Shown: positions 1 to 6,273, counted from the stretch's first letter. The stretch: 48,606 bases of DNA from a virus (IMGVR_UViG_3300037041_000905:1-48606); one strand, 5' to 3'. Notes: generated from the sequence alone by a model not told the origin. A program made the numbers and translations.

Positions 1-187
1 TATCGAAAACACCCTTGGTCTCGTCGGTGAACGGATAGGTTGTCCGCGTACCTTCGTTCATGAAGTTCGCCAACACATGACGAGGGCACTTGCCACTCAT
101 CGATGCGTGCAGGCCACCTTCACGGACCCGAGGCTTCCGATCGTGGTTGGTCAGGATGCTGACCAACAGGTTCTTGAAGCTGCTCAA
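1..187 (-). CDS. Junction-spanning hypothetical protein, N-terminal 62 residues (partial)
   Basis: An open frame starts at a TTG (187-185) that overlaps the stop of the M15 gene (TTGA) and has an AAGGAG sequence about 8 bases upstream. It runs off the left edge after 62 codons plus one base. That base plus the last two bases of the window make a sense codon, and the frame then continues into 48606-48398, so this is probably the N-terminal half of a 131-residue protein. A basic stretch and a short Cys-Pro-Arg segment are visible; I recognise no family from this half. The TTG start is inferred from the overlap and ribosome site. Confidence 0.6.
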   Translation of the reverse strand, partial: MSSFKNLLVSILTNHDRKPRVREGGLHASMSGKCPRHVLANFMNEGTRTTYPFTDETKGVFD

Positions 188-555
188 ACGTCATCTCCTT
201 CCTTGAACTGCCACATCCTGTACCCACGCACATCGACATGGAAGAACGTGTTGTACTCGATGATGCCGTCGAAGTGCTGGATCAGCACATTCTTCAGCTT
301 CGTCTTGACTGCGGGTGTCATCCCCCTGATGGTGATGTCTGCTGCCATGCCGTTGAGGTGGTAGCTGTGCTGCTTCCCACCAACCTCGGCGTTGTGTTTG
401 GTGCAACGACACCCGCAGTTCACATAGATCGGTACTCCCATAGCATCACGCACAGCGTCGAGTTCAAACACCAGCTTCTCGCTGATGCCATCGAACCCAC
501 ACCCGCACTTGCAGGTGAACTCCGCTGGCTTGAAGTGCCTCGGGATGTAGCTCAC
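184..555 (-). CDS. Peptidase M15-type endolysin (D-Ala-D-Ala carboxypeptidase-like)
   Basis: This 123-residue protein has the zinc peptidase M15 signature: KQHSYHLNGMAAD, with the HxxGxAxD zinc ligands at H66 and D73, and a downstream HVDVR segment with H106 and D108. Family members cleave peptide cross-links of peptidoglycan, and in phages of this size the enzyme is usually the endolysin. It has no signal peptide, so it would need a holin or similar membrane protein to reach the wall; small membrane proteins lie upstream in the same operon (2106-2195 and 3244-3462). Several cysteines near the N-terminus (CKCGCG) are typical of M15_3-like members. The start overlaps the preceding stop by ATGA. 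Confidence 0.88.
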   Translation of the reverse strand: MSYIPRHFKPAEFTCKCGCGFDGISEKLVFELDAVRDAMGVPIYVNCGCRCTKHNAEVGGKQHSYHLNGMAADITIRGMTPAVKTKLKNVLIQHFDGIIEYNTFFHVDVRGYRMWQFKEGDDV

Positions 556-890
556 TCGAACGTCCAGCCGTTCTGCTCCAGACGCCTGAGCAAGCGCTTG
601 AACCGAACCCGCTGCTGCTTCTTGGTGTAGCAGCAGGAGCCGCTCAACGGATCTCCGGGCTCCTCAGGGATGCACGACATCTGGCGACCCGTCTTCTCGT
701 CCTCGTAGAAGAACAGGCACCCGTTGCACCCGCTGCCTTCACGCCCATCTTCACAGATGTACGGTGCGTTGCTGCAGATGTCACAGCGATCCAGCTGCTC
801 GAAGCCCTTCTTGGTGAGGACTCTCTCGTAGTCACGCAGACGCTCGGTAACAGCGTCCACATGAATATTGGCGAACTCTCGCTCCTTCAT
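552..890 (-). CDS. Cysteine-rich hypothetical protein
   Basis: The 112-residue product has eight cysteines (C36, C39, C46, C55, C58, C73, C86, C87), including two CxxC pairs, which suggests metal binding. The ends are charged and helical, with a basic C-terminal helix (residues 90-105). The start has a good ribosome site (AAGGAGAGG), and the frame is linked by ATGA-type overlaps to both neighbours, so it is translationally coupled inside the leftward operon. I do not recognise a family; function unknown. Confidence 0.75.
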   Translation of the reverse strand: MKEREFANIHVDAVTERLRDYERVLTKKGFEQLDRCDICSNAPYICEDGREGSGCNGCLFFYEDEKTGRQMSCIPEEPGDPLSGSCCYTKKQQRVRFKRLLRRLEQNGWTFE

Positions 891-1087
891 GACCTCTCCT
901 TGTAGTCGCGGTTCTTTCTGGTGTCATGCAAAATGGCAACAGCGCTGCGGTGCTTGCCATTGTGAATGTGCTGGATAGCCTTCTCGATCTGCTCCCGAAG
1001 GAACTTCAACTCCACGGCCATGGCATGGCACGTTGAGCATGAAGCCTCAAGGTTACTTAGAACCTGATCATCGATGCGGCAGCGCAT
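887..1087 (-). CDS. Small hypothetical protein (66 aa) with one CxxC
   Basis: The frame is open further upstream, but the ATG at 1087 has the ribosome site (AAGGAGAG, seven bases upstream) and begins just after the stop of the coiled-coil gene, so I take 66 residues. A CSTC pair (C17, C20) is followed by a helix rich in charged residues and a basic C-terminus. The stop overlaps the next start by ATGA. No family recognised. Confidence 0.7.
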   Translation of the reverse strand: MRCRIDDQVLSNLEASCSTCHAMAVELKFLREQIEKAIQHIHNGKHRSAVAILHDTRKNRDYKERS

Positions 1088-1089
1088 GG

Positions 1090-2106
1090 TTAGCTCTCCT
1101 TCTTGATGCGACGTTTGATGCGGAACCCGCGGATGGCAGCGTCGATCCAGCGCAGATCGCCGATGAATCCCGGGTTGGTACTGATCAGGCACGACACTTC
1201 CTGATCGCTCAGGGCCGTCGTGTAACGGTCCTTCAGGTCGTCGATCTGCTCACGCAGCAGCCTGTTGGCGTTGCCGATGATGTTGAACCGCTTCTCCACA
1301 TCGTCGACATGCGCACGCAGGCTGGCGTTGGCACCGTTGGCGTCCCGCAGCTTCTCTTCAAGGTCACAAATGCGACCAATGCGACCAGCGTTGGCTCCAC
1401 GTTCGTTCTCGACAAGACCCGACAGGTACGCGACACGAGTCTTGTTATGCTCGAGTTCCTTGCGGGTCTCGCCCAACACCTTGCCATGCCGCTCGACTTC
1501 CTTGACCATATCGTTGCGGTTGTCACGCATGTTGATGTACCGAGCCTCGGAATCCTTCAGCTGCTGGTTCAGCTTGGCCACCTGCCTGTTCAGGTCGGTA
1601 GCCAACGTGTCGTTCGCCTTGGCATCACGCAGGGCATCGGTCAGCTTCTTGTTCAACTCGGAGATCTCCTTGTTCAGGAAGGGCTCGTTGTTGAACCGAA
1701 ACTGGGACGCGAACGTCGACGGCATGGCGGTCAGCTGCGAGTTCATGCGCTGAGCCTCAAGCAGTCGCTTGCTCGTCTCCTCCCAGCAGCGCCGAAGGTA
1801 GTTGGTTCGCTCCTGCAGCTCTTCGTAGAGCTTCTTGAGGCGGACGTTGTCCTCCTGCAGATCGAACTTCTCCTTGCGCAGCAACGTGACTTCCTTCTTG
1901 AAGTCTTCCTTGCTGGGCTCGTCATCGAACAGGAGCATGGTCTCCCGAATAACATGGCTGGAGATCGGCAGTGCCCACACGGTCTGCGCGAAGAACCGCA
2001 TGTCATCCTTCATCTTCTTGATACGGGCATCCTCCGTGTTCTTCCTCTGCCTGCGGATCTCGTCGCACAGCGGACACGGACCCGGGCAGAAATTGTACTC
2101 CTCCAT
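1090..2106 (-). CDS. Long coiled-coil protein with N-terminal cysteine cluster
   Basis: The 338-residue product starts with CPGPCPLC (C7, C11, C14), a possible metal site, and is then almost entirely heptad-like charged helix from about residue 60 to 300, ending in a strongly basic tail (RIKRRIKKES). The ATG at 2106 overlaps the stop of the 29-residue membrane peptide (TGATG), so the two are translationally coupled; the frame is open further upstream but without a ribosome site. The composition fits a structural or scaffolding role, but I recognise no family. It sits between a membrane peptide and the endolysin; a link to lysis is only positional. Confidence 0.78.
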   Translation of the reverse strand: MEEYNFCPGPCPLCDEIRRQRKNTEDARIKKMKDDMRFFAQTVWALPISSHVIRETMLLFDDEPSKEDFKKEVTLLRKEKFDLQEDNVRLKKLYEELQERTNYLRRCWEETSKRLLEAQRMNSQLTAMPSTFASQFRFNNEPFLNKEISELNKKLTDALRDAKANDTLATDLNRQVAKLNQQLKDSEARYINMRDNRNDMVKEVERHGKVLGETRKELEHNKTRVAYLSGLVENERGANAGRIGRICDLEEKLRDANGANASLRAHVDDVEKRFNIIGNANRLLREQIDDLKDRYTTALSDQEVSCLISTNPGFIGDLRWIDAAIRGFRIKRRIKKES

Positions 2107-2195
2107 CAGTCTTCCTTTCTTGTTACGGCCACCAGAAATGCCATCCACAGGGCGACGATAATACCACCCGCGATGGCCACAATCCAACGGAACAT
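2106..2195 (-). CDS. 29-residue single-span membrane peptide
   Basis: A short frame MFRWIVAIAGGI... has one hydrophobic span (about residues 4-24) and a charged C-terminus (TRKED). It has a GGAGG ribosome site six bases upstream of the ATG and its stop overlaps the next ATG (TGATG). Both features argue that it is translated. Its place in the operon that ends in the endolysin makes a holin accessory, pinholin-like or spanin-like role possible, but nothing in the sequence proves this. Confidence 0.6.
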   Translation of the reverse strand: MFRWIVAIAGGIIVALWMAFLVAVTRKED

Positions 2196-2259
2196 GCCTG
2201 CCTCCAACGAAACAGAGGAGCCGTAAGCCCCTCTGTTTCAACAGGTTAAGATGCAACCG

Positions 2260-2613
2260 CTACGGGGTACGAGCAGGCTTCCCGCAAGCCCCGGGAGGCC
2301 CGGGATCATTGGTGTACGCATCGCTGGAGAGCGACCACACACCAGTTCTGCCGAGCGAATCCTTGCCGCGGACACGGATGATCACGGTTGTCAAGTCCAT
2401 CACGATCACCGAACACTGGTTGGTGGTCGATGTCGCGTAGCTGGCCCACACAGTGCCGCCATCGAGTGAACGGTCGATGTCGAACGACACAGCGGGTGAG
2501 CCAGTCGTCGGGTACGACCAAGTGTAGGTCACGGTCACAGGCCCAGCATGAGCAGGCACTGCGAGGGCAACCAACAGGATGATCGACACCAGTGTCTGTC
2601 CGAATCTCTTCAT
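2260..2613 (-). CDS. Secreted fibronectin-III-like protein
   Basis: The 117-residue product begins with a clear Sec signal peptide (basic MKR, hydrophobic core, predicted cleavage after AHA near residue 23). The mature part has alternating beta-strand residues, including TYTWSYPTT, SFDIDRSLDGG and VIIRVRGKDSLGR, in the order expected for one fibronectin type III or similar Ig-like domain. The tail is proline-rich. The start at 2613 overlaps the stop of the zinc-ribbon gene (ATGA). A phage protein exported by the host could sit in the periplasm or on the surface, for example in superinfection exclusion, but no function is demonstrable. Confidence 0.72.
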   Translation of the reverse strand: MKRFGQTLVSIILLVALAVPAHAGPVTVTYTWSYPTTGSPAVSFDIDRSLDGGTVWASYATSTTNQCSVIVMDLTTVIIRVRGKDSLGRTGVWSLSSDAYTNDPGPPGACGKPARTP

Positions 2614-2834
2614 CGCTCTTCCTTCCATTTGTTGGTCTTCTTCCTGCGGTGGTTGGCCCTCTCCCTGCCAAAGTGCTTGGCCTCCATCGCCCTTGCGCAC
2701 AGGTCCTCGTCAACGCAGGCCCTGCATGTCCGGGGATAACCCGGGACAACACTGGTCTCGGTTACGTCTTCCATAACGGCACCACAGACCTCACAGAACA
2801 GACCGTCGAGGATGTCGTCGGCCATCTCTCCCAT
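2610..2834 (-). CDS. Zinc-ribbon protein (74 aa)
   Basis: Two CxxC knuckles (C14/C17 and C37/C40) separated by 19 residues, with CG and PGYP turns, form a typical four-cysteine zinc ribbon. The C-terminus is strongly basic (RRKKTNKWK) and could bind nucleic acid. There is a ribosome site (GGAGAG) a few bases upstream of the ATG at 2834, and a coupled stop-start overlap with the secreted protein that follows. Such small zinc proteins are common in phage early regions; the target is unknown. Confidence 0.75.
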   Translation of the reverse strand: MGEMADDILDGLFCEVCGAVMEDVTETSVVPGYPRTCRACVDEDLCARAMEAKHFGRERANHRRKKTNKWKEER

Positions 2835-2853
2835 GACTCTCTCCAGGGTTGGC

Positions 2854-2913
2854 GCGGGGGCTGTCCACCATCAGGACAGAAAGGGGAGACCCCAGTGGCT
2901 AACAAGCCCCCGC
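2854..2913. other. Intergenic multi-helix RNA/DNA structure
   Basis: A perfect 9-bp inverted repeat (GCGGGGGCT at 2854-2862 with AGCCCCCGC at 2905-2913) encloses two smaller hairpins: GTCC/GGAC at 2863-2877 and GGGG/CCCC at 2883-2893. Together they would form a three-way junction. It fills the gap between two leftward genes and no T-run follows, so it is not a classical terminator. It could be a processing site, a terminator that needs a factor, or an mRNA stabiliser. Confidence 0.55.
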
Positions 2914-2917
2914 TGGT

Positions 2918-3247
2918 TCACTCACAGAAGCTCACAGCTGCATCAGGGTTGTTGCAGCACTTGGTCAACAGGTGGTCAACCGAAGCGATGAGGCTCTCGT
3001 ATGAGCCCCAGCAATTCGTCGGGTTGAACAGCCTGTACTTCTCAGGGTCGCTTCGTAGCAGGTGAAGGGCCTCGTCGAGATCCTCCACCAGCTGCCAAGC
3101 GTGAGTAGCATCGTTGCGCCACAGGACATCATACAGCGTATGGTCCCCGAGTTTAACCTCAGCGGCCATCAAAGCGAGGTTGTGCGTGATGTTCTGTTCG
3201 GACACAACATCAGGACGCATCGCCTCAAGGTAGATGGACAGGCTCAT
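2918..3247 (-). CDS. Conserved hypothetical protein with NITHNL motif
   Basis: The 109-residue product (start MSLSIYLEAMRP, overlapping the previous stop by ATGA) contains the segments NITHNLALMA, YDVLWRNDATHAWQL and NCWGSYESL. I recognise this pattern from a widespread small family of bacteria and phages that has no assigned function. It is alpha-helical and ends with a cysteine cluster (KCCNNPDA). Its neighbours are small hypotheticals and give no further clue. Start choice follows the overlap, since the longer frame has no ribosome site. Confidence 0.72.
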   Translation of the reverse strand: MSLSIYLEAMRPDVVSEQNITHNLALMAAEVKLGDHTLYDVLWRNDATHAWQLVEDLDEALHLLRSDPEKYRLFNPTNCWGSYESLIASVDHLLTKCCNNPDAAVSFCE

Positions 3248-3462
3248 CGCTCGGGCCTGACGCCGTTGACGTCCTTCTTGTACACGGCCATGGTCGGCGT
3301 GCCGTACAGGCGGTCGAGGGCTTCCTTCCTGTACATGGTCTTCATCCAACGCTCCTTGCGCCGCTGGATGAAGCTGTCACGGATGTCCAAGGCCAGCACC
3401 CACAGCGCCACCAAGATCAGCAGCGCGAAAGGCATGGCGATGATCCATAGGGTCGTCGTCAT
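3244..3462 (-). CDS. Small membrane protein (72 aa), possible holin-type
   Basis: One hydrophobic span (LWIIAMPFALLILVALWVLA, about residues 4-25) is followed by a basic, helical cytoplasmic-type tail (RDSFIQRRKERW). The ATG at 3462 overlaps the upstream stop (ATGA); a GTG nine bases upstream would add three residues. One span, positive C-terminus and an operon shared with an endolysin are compatible with a holin or a regulator of lysis, but many phage early membrane proteins look the same. No family recognised. Confidence 0.7.
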   Translation of the reverse strand: MTTTLWIIAMPFALLILVALWVLALDIRDSFIQRRKERWMKTMYRKEALDRLYGTPTMAVYKKDVNGVRPER

Positions 3463-3722
3463 TTCCCACACTCCGTTGCGTCAACGACGCTGTTCATGGC
3501 CTTCTCGAGTATCGCCATCTGGCTCTGCAGGTAGTTGTACTCGCAGATCAGCGTGCCGTGGATGCGCTCCCGTTCGTGTCCGGGCATACCCTCGGCCTTG
3601 TCGATGGCGTGGTGCAGACAGTAGAACGCCATGGTGGCATGCTTGACTGTTGCAGCCACCGTGTCCAGAGAGTTCTGGGCAGTAGAGAACATGGTCTCCA
3701 CATTCTTGCGGTAGGTCGCCAT
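3459..3722 (-). CDS. Small helical hypothetical protein (87 aa)
   Basis: Start MATYRKNVETMF at 3722 is chosen because of a strong AGGAG ribosome site six bases upstream; the open frame extends further but lacks one. The product is almost all alpha-helix with two cysteines and an HH pair near the middle. Its stop is coupled to the membrane protein gene that follows. I recognise no homologous family. Confidence 0.7.
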   Translation of the reverse strand: MATYRKNVETMFSTAQNSLDTVAATVKHATMAFYCLHHAIDKAEGMPGHERERIHGTLICEYNYLQSQMAILEKAMNSVVDATECGK

Positions 3723-3739
3723 GGGGTCTCCTTGGAGTA

Positions 3740-3761
3740 GGGGGTAGTATGTCCTACCCCC
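3740..3761. other. Intergenic GC-rich hairpin
   Basis: GGGGGTAG (3740-3747) pairs with CTACCCCC (3754-3761) around a six-base loop. It lies between the stop of the RadC-like gene and the ribosome site of the next leftward gene. No T-run follows on the minus strand. Confidence 0.5.
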
Positions 3762-3771
3762 AGTCCAGTTG

Positions 3772-4242
3772 CTACAGCTGAGCCTTGGAGGGCCAGCCAT
3801 ACTCCCTGATGGACAGCGTTTCCATGGGCACCGTGCCATGGATGTCGCCCACATTGACGATCAGGTGATCCAGCAGGGCAATGCCCAGCAGCTCACCAGC
3901 CTGATCCAGCCGCTGCGTCAGCTCCAGGTCGTCACCCGAAGGTGTGAGATCACCAGAGGGGTGATTGTGAGCCACCACGATTGCCGCCGCGCGGATGGCA
4001 AGGGCAGGCCCGAACACCTCCCGGGGATGAACCAGAGAAGCGTTCAGGCTACCCACCGACACCACTTGGGGCTCAGCCATGGTCCGATGACGAGCGTCCA
4101 AGAACACCACCACGAACTGCTCCTTGGAGTCAGCCTTGAAGGTGCCCTTCAGGATCTCGGGCATGTCCTCGGGACGCCGTACAGGCAGTGTCCGTTCGCA
4201 GACCTTCCAGACCGTGCTGGGGAGAATGAGTTTACGCCTCAT
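3772..4242 (-). CDS. RadC-family JAMM/MPN domain protein
   Basis: The 156-residue protein is the RadC-type JAB/MPN domain alone. The zinc motif is AHNHPSGDLTPSGDD with H92, H94 and D105 in HxHx(10)D spacing; SLNASLVHPREVF and GIALLDHLIV flank it as in RadC. The N-terminal helix-hairpin-helix region of full RadC is missing. The family is annotated as DNA repair, but its biochemical role is unsettled; JAMM domains are metallopeptidases, and phage copies may act in repair, protein processing or anti-defence. The start overlaps the preceding stop by 11 bases and has a GGAG site eight bases upstream. Confidence 0.88.
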   Translation of the reverse strand: MRRKLILPSTVWKVCERTLPVRRPEDMPEILKGTFKADSKEQFVVVFLDARHRTMAEPQVVSVGSLNASLVHPREVFGPALAIRAAAIVVAHNHPSGDLTPSGDDLELTQRLDQAGELLGIALLDHLIVNVGDIHGTVPMETLSIREYGWPSKAQL

Positions 4243-4852
4243 CTTCGTACTCCAGTTCGTCCTTGGGCTCGCAGAAGGCGTCCTTCTCGGCCACGGTGAC
4301 GCCAGCCATCTTGGGAGCGTACTTCTCCATCTCCCAGATCAGCTGCTTGCACTGGTTCTCGACGAAGGCGTCGTTGCAGGTGTAGGGGTCATCACCCGCA
4401 TGGCCGCAGTCGAAGCCCAGCCACCAGAAGCCCTCGCCCCGCCACGAGCAGAACTCGGTGAAGGTCAGGGAGCCGTGGACGTTCAGCAGGGTGTCCAGAC
4501 GGGCTCCATCATCCACGCCCCCAGCGCAGAACATCGGGATGATGCCGCGGTCCCCGATCACCTCATCGTCGGGGATGAAGTCCTTCAGGGGCTTGGAGAG
4601 CGTGTCGCCGTACCTGATGCCGTAGTACGGGTTGCCCTCGGGGACACCGACGTAGCCGCACAGGTGGCCACGCATGCCGTTGCTCATGCCCATGCCCTCG
4701 AAGAGGCCGCGCATGGCATCGGTGCCCATGTCGAACACGACCTGCTGGATGACGCAGGGCATGCCGTTGAACTCGAAACGCTTGACCGTGTTCTTGCCGA
4801 ACTCGGCCTTCCGTGCAGCCAGCTTGGCCGCATCCTGCTCGTTCTTCATCAT
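4232..4852 (-). CDS. Conserved phage hypothetical protein (206 aa)
   Basis: Segments GHLCGYVGVPEGNPYYG, VHGSLTFTEFC and WWLGFDCGHAGDD are characteristic of a phage and actinobacterial family that I recognise only as a conserved hypothetical; histidines, cysteines and aspartates are the conserved positions. The first of two adjacent ATGs (4852) is preceded by the repeated AGAAAGGGG leader. It begins one of four units in this stretch that each have a hairpin plus the same leader. The N-terminal 25 residues are charged and helical. Function unknown. Confidence 0.75.
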   Translation of the reverse strand: MMKNEQDAAKLAARKAEFGKNTVKRFEFNGMPCVIQQVVFDMGTDAMRGLFEGMGMSNGMRGHLCGYVGVPEGNPYYGIRYGDTLSKPLKDFIPDDEVIGDRGIIPMFCAGGVDDGARLDTLLNVHGSLTFTEFCSWRGEGFWWLGFDCGHAGDDPYTCNDAFVENQCKQLIWEMEKYAPKMAGVTVAEKDAFCEPKDELEYEDEA

Positions 4853-4866
4853 ATGCCCCTTTCTGG
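4853..4866 (-). promoter_or_regulatory. Repeated translation leader, copy 1 (CCAGAAAGGGGCAT)
   Basis: The minus strand reads CCAGAAAGGGGCAT directly upstream of the 4852 start. The same box stands before the starts at 5331, 5739 and 6256. AAGGGG is the likely ribosome site, and the preserved flanking bases make this a repeated leader rather than a chance Shine-Dalgarno sequence. Confidence 0.65.
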
Positions 4867-4878
4867 ACATAGTGTGAG

Positions 4879-4986
4879 TGTGGGGTGGGATACCCTACAG
4901 CGGGGGTTCATATCCCCCACCCCACATTGGCCAGCCCTTACGCTGGACCGAGCTTGGGGCAGGGAGAGCCGCTACTAAGCTCTCCC
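4879..4986. other. Two adjacent intergenic hairpins
   Basis: Hairpin A pairs 4879-4892 (TGTGGGGTGGGATA) with 4911-4926, with two unpaired bases in the right arm. Hairpin B is a perfect 8-bp stem, GGGAGAGC (4962-4969) with GCTCTCCC (4979-4986), around a nine-base loop. They fill the 4853-5028 gap between two leftward genes. No T-run follows either stem on the minus strand, so termination, if any, would not be of the simple intrinsic type. Confidence 0.55.
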
Positions 4987-5028
4987 CACCCCGTTGAAGG
5001 CCAACACGCACTTAGCAAGCGTGCCAGC

Positions 5029-5331
5029 CTACTTCTTGTCCTCGTCGTCGGGGAAGCTCGTGGCAAACGAGGCATCAGCCAAGTTGCTATCGGCCTGCTC
5101 CACCCGATCTTCGAGGATCTTGGTGATCACGGGAACCAGAAGCATGGCTTCCTCTACGCTCAGGTAGGTCATCAGCTTGGCGCTGTTGGACCCACTGACG
5201 GAGATGTCGAGGCCACTGGGGCCCTTCTCGCTGGCCCCGGGAACCCAGATGCGTTCCCACAGGTCGAGGCTGTTGACGGCCTTGGTGAGGGCCATGCAGC
5301 AGTCCCGAACGCTCATTAATCCCTTCTTCAT
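5029..5331 (-). CDS. Hypothetical protein (100 aa)
   Basis: The product starts MKKGLMSVRDCC and is a mixed helical protein with a central GSNSAK segment and an acidic-basic tail (PDDEDKK). Its start is preceded by the repeated AGAAAGGGG leader, and it is flanked on both sides by GC-rich hairpins, so it looks like its own expression unit. I do not recognise the family. Confidence 0.72.
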   Translation of the reverse strand: MKKGLMSVRDCCMALTKAVNSLDLWERIWVPGASEKGPSGLDISVSGSNSAKLMTYLSVEEAMLLVPVITKILEDRVEQADSNLADASFATSFPDDEDKK

Positions 5332-5347
5332 GATGCCCCTTTCTGGG
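5332..5347 (-). promoter_or_regulatory. Repeated translation leader, copy 2
   Basis: CCCAGAAAGGGGCATC immediately precedes the start at 5331, nearly identical to copies 1, 3 and 4. Confidence 0.65.
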
Positions 5348-5359
5348 TTTGAAGGGAAT

Positions 5360-5380
5360 GGGGAGTTGGCAGTCCTCCCC
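5360..5380 (-). other. Intergenic hairpin with GACTGCCAA loop
   Basis: On the minus strand GGGGAG pairs with CTCCCC around the nine-base loop GACTGCCAA. The hairpin downstream of the capsid gene (17334-17363) has nearly the same loop (GACCGCCAA) and the same kind of G-rich/C-rich arms on its own sense strand, so it appears to be a recurring element. Confidence 0.55.
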
Positions 5381-5391
5381 CCGTTCCGACC

Positions 5392-5739
5392 TCAGTCGGA
5401 GGAGATGTCCCCGTTGAAGACCTCGGTGCCCAGCTGGCGCACCTGATCCCAGCACTCAGCCCAGATGCGCTGGTGGGCATGGGCCTCGTCGATGACCTGC
5501 CGCGGGGTCAGCAGGTGCCGCTCATGGACCCAGCTCCCGTAGTCAGTACCACTGATGGTGTACTCGACATGGGAGTATTCGCCCTGATTCGGGCCGTAGC
5601 ACTCGCCACTAGTACGGATACCAGTGACGTAGCCGAACAGGACACTGGGCTTAGTGGCCGTGTTCTCGAGCCTGCCAACGATGTCCCCAATGGCATGCTG
5701 GGGAGTGACCGTGGGCTTGGAACCGTAAACCTTTACCAT
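5392..5739 (-). CDS. Hypothetical protein (115 aa)
   Basis: The open frame extends far upstream, but MVKVYGSKPTV at 5739 follows the repeated AGAAAGGGG leader, and the upstream part is proline/arginine-rich low-quality sequence crossed by hairpins, so 115 residues is the supported length. The N-terminal half looks beta-rich (GDIVGRLEN, VLFGYVTGIR, HVEYTISGTDYGSWV), as in small SH3-like or KOW-like folds; the C-terminal third is helical. Function unknown. Confidence 0.74.
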   Translation of the reverse strand: MVKVYGSKPTVTPQHAIGDIVGRLENTATKPSVLFGYVTGIRTSGECYGPNQGEYSHVEYTISGTDYGSWVHERHLLTPRQVIDEAHAHQRIWAECWDQVRQLGTEVFNGDISSD

Positions 5740-5744
5740 TGCAG

Positions 5745-5757
5745 TCCCCTTTCTGGG
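5745..5757 (-). promoter_or_regulatory. Repeated translation leader, copy 3
   Basis: CCCAGAAAGGGGACT stands upstream of the 5739 start; it is the same box as in front of 4852, 5331 and 6256 with a small change after the G-run. Confidence 0.6.
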
Positions 5758-5779
5758 TGAATGGCTTGGGGAACTGGTA

Positions 5780-5803
5780 GGGAGAGGTCCGCTCGCCTCT
5801 CCC
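5780..5803. other. Intergenic hairpin, perfect 8-bp stem
   Basis: GGGAGAGG (5780-5787) pairs with CCTCTCCC (5796-5803) around an eight-base loop. It lies about 40 bases upstream of the leader of the 5739 gene, the same arrangement as for the other three leader units. Confidence 0.6.
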
Positions 5804-6169
5804 CCCAGCCTTTGGATGCCCCCATCGACAGTTCGCACTGTCTCCATTTGGAGGACTTTAGGCTCTGCAGAGCCCTTTCTCGTCGTCGTTTGGTTTAACG
5901 TCCCCCATCGGGCTGACGACCACCGACACAACTCCCCATTCCCATGGGGCGAGGCCGAACCCTCTGTGGCAAGAGGGAACGCCAGCAGTCGAGACATGGG
6001 GGGATCACGACCCCATGCTTCTGCCATCGGAAGGGATAGGACTCAAGAGCGGAATACATTCCACCGCTCAGGGGGAGTAGGATGAAGGGGTACTCCCGAA
6101 CCCCCAGTCTGGGCTCATGCCCTGCGAGGCCAAGGCGTGGAGTAGGGGGCCAGATTGCCCCCAGTCTCC
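5804..6169. other. Non-coding stretch with a series of hairpins
   Basis: About 370 bp without a convincing gene. Perfect or near-perfect short stems follow one another: 5827-5842 (GACAGT, loop TCGC), 5842-5853, 5861-5874 (palindrome GGCTCTGCAGAGCC), 5934-5949 (CCCCAT/ATGGGG), 5960-5977 (CCCTCT/AGAGGG), 5995-6017 (CATGGGG/CCCCATG), 6047-6069 (GAGCGG/CCGCTC), 6073-6097 (GGGAGTA/TACTCCC) and 6145-6162 (GGGGGC/GCCCCC). Open frames on the minus strand here have no ribosome site. It could be a structured untranslated leader, a small RNA or a replication/packaging element. Confidence 0.5.
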
Positions 6170-6256
6170 CTACCCTCCACAGCGATGGGACGCTACAGTG
6201 CCTGTGATAGCACCGCAGTACCCGCACCTGTAGAGGACCATGAACACGTTGCTCAT
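6170..6256 (-). CDS. 28-residue cysteine peptide (zinc-knuckle-like)
   Basis: The frame MSNVFMVLYRCGYCGAITG... ends in HRCGG and carries C11, C14 and C26 with an adjacent histidine, a possible CxxC...HxC knuckle. It is too short to stand on statistics, but it has the same AGAAAGGGG leader at the same distance as three larger genes nearby, which is the main evidence that it is translated. Function unknown. Confidence 0.55.
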   Translation of the reverse strand: MSNVFMVLYRCGYCGAITGTVASHRCGG

Positions 6257-6260
6257 GGTA

Positions 6261-6273
6261 TGCCCCTTTCTCG
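6261..6273 (-). promoter_or_regulatory. Repeated translation leader, copy 4
   Basis: GCGAGAAAGGGGCATA precedes the 6256 start and matches the AGAAAGGGGCAT box of copies 1 and 2. Confidence 0.6.

Noticed and set aside
1-187. Left partial gene as a Cas4/RecB-type PD-(D/E)XK nuclease (a Cys-Pro-Arg segment looked suggestive)
   Set aside because: After joining the ends, the product is only 131 residues with no downstream D...ExK core, so the nuclease call is not supported.
2877-2893. CAGAAAGGGG on the plus strand as a fifth copy of the leader
   Set aside because: It is on the opposite strand to the genes there and is explained by the inner hairpin of the 2854-2913 structure.
5895-6227. A 110-codon minus-strand frame across the hairpin array
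   Set aside because: It overlaps a supported small gene in another frame, lacks a ribosome site and encodes Pro/Arg/Trp-rich sequence without fold-like pattern.
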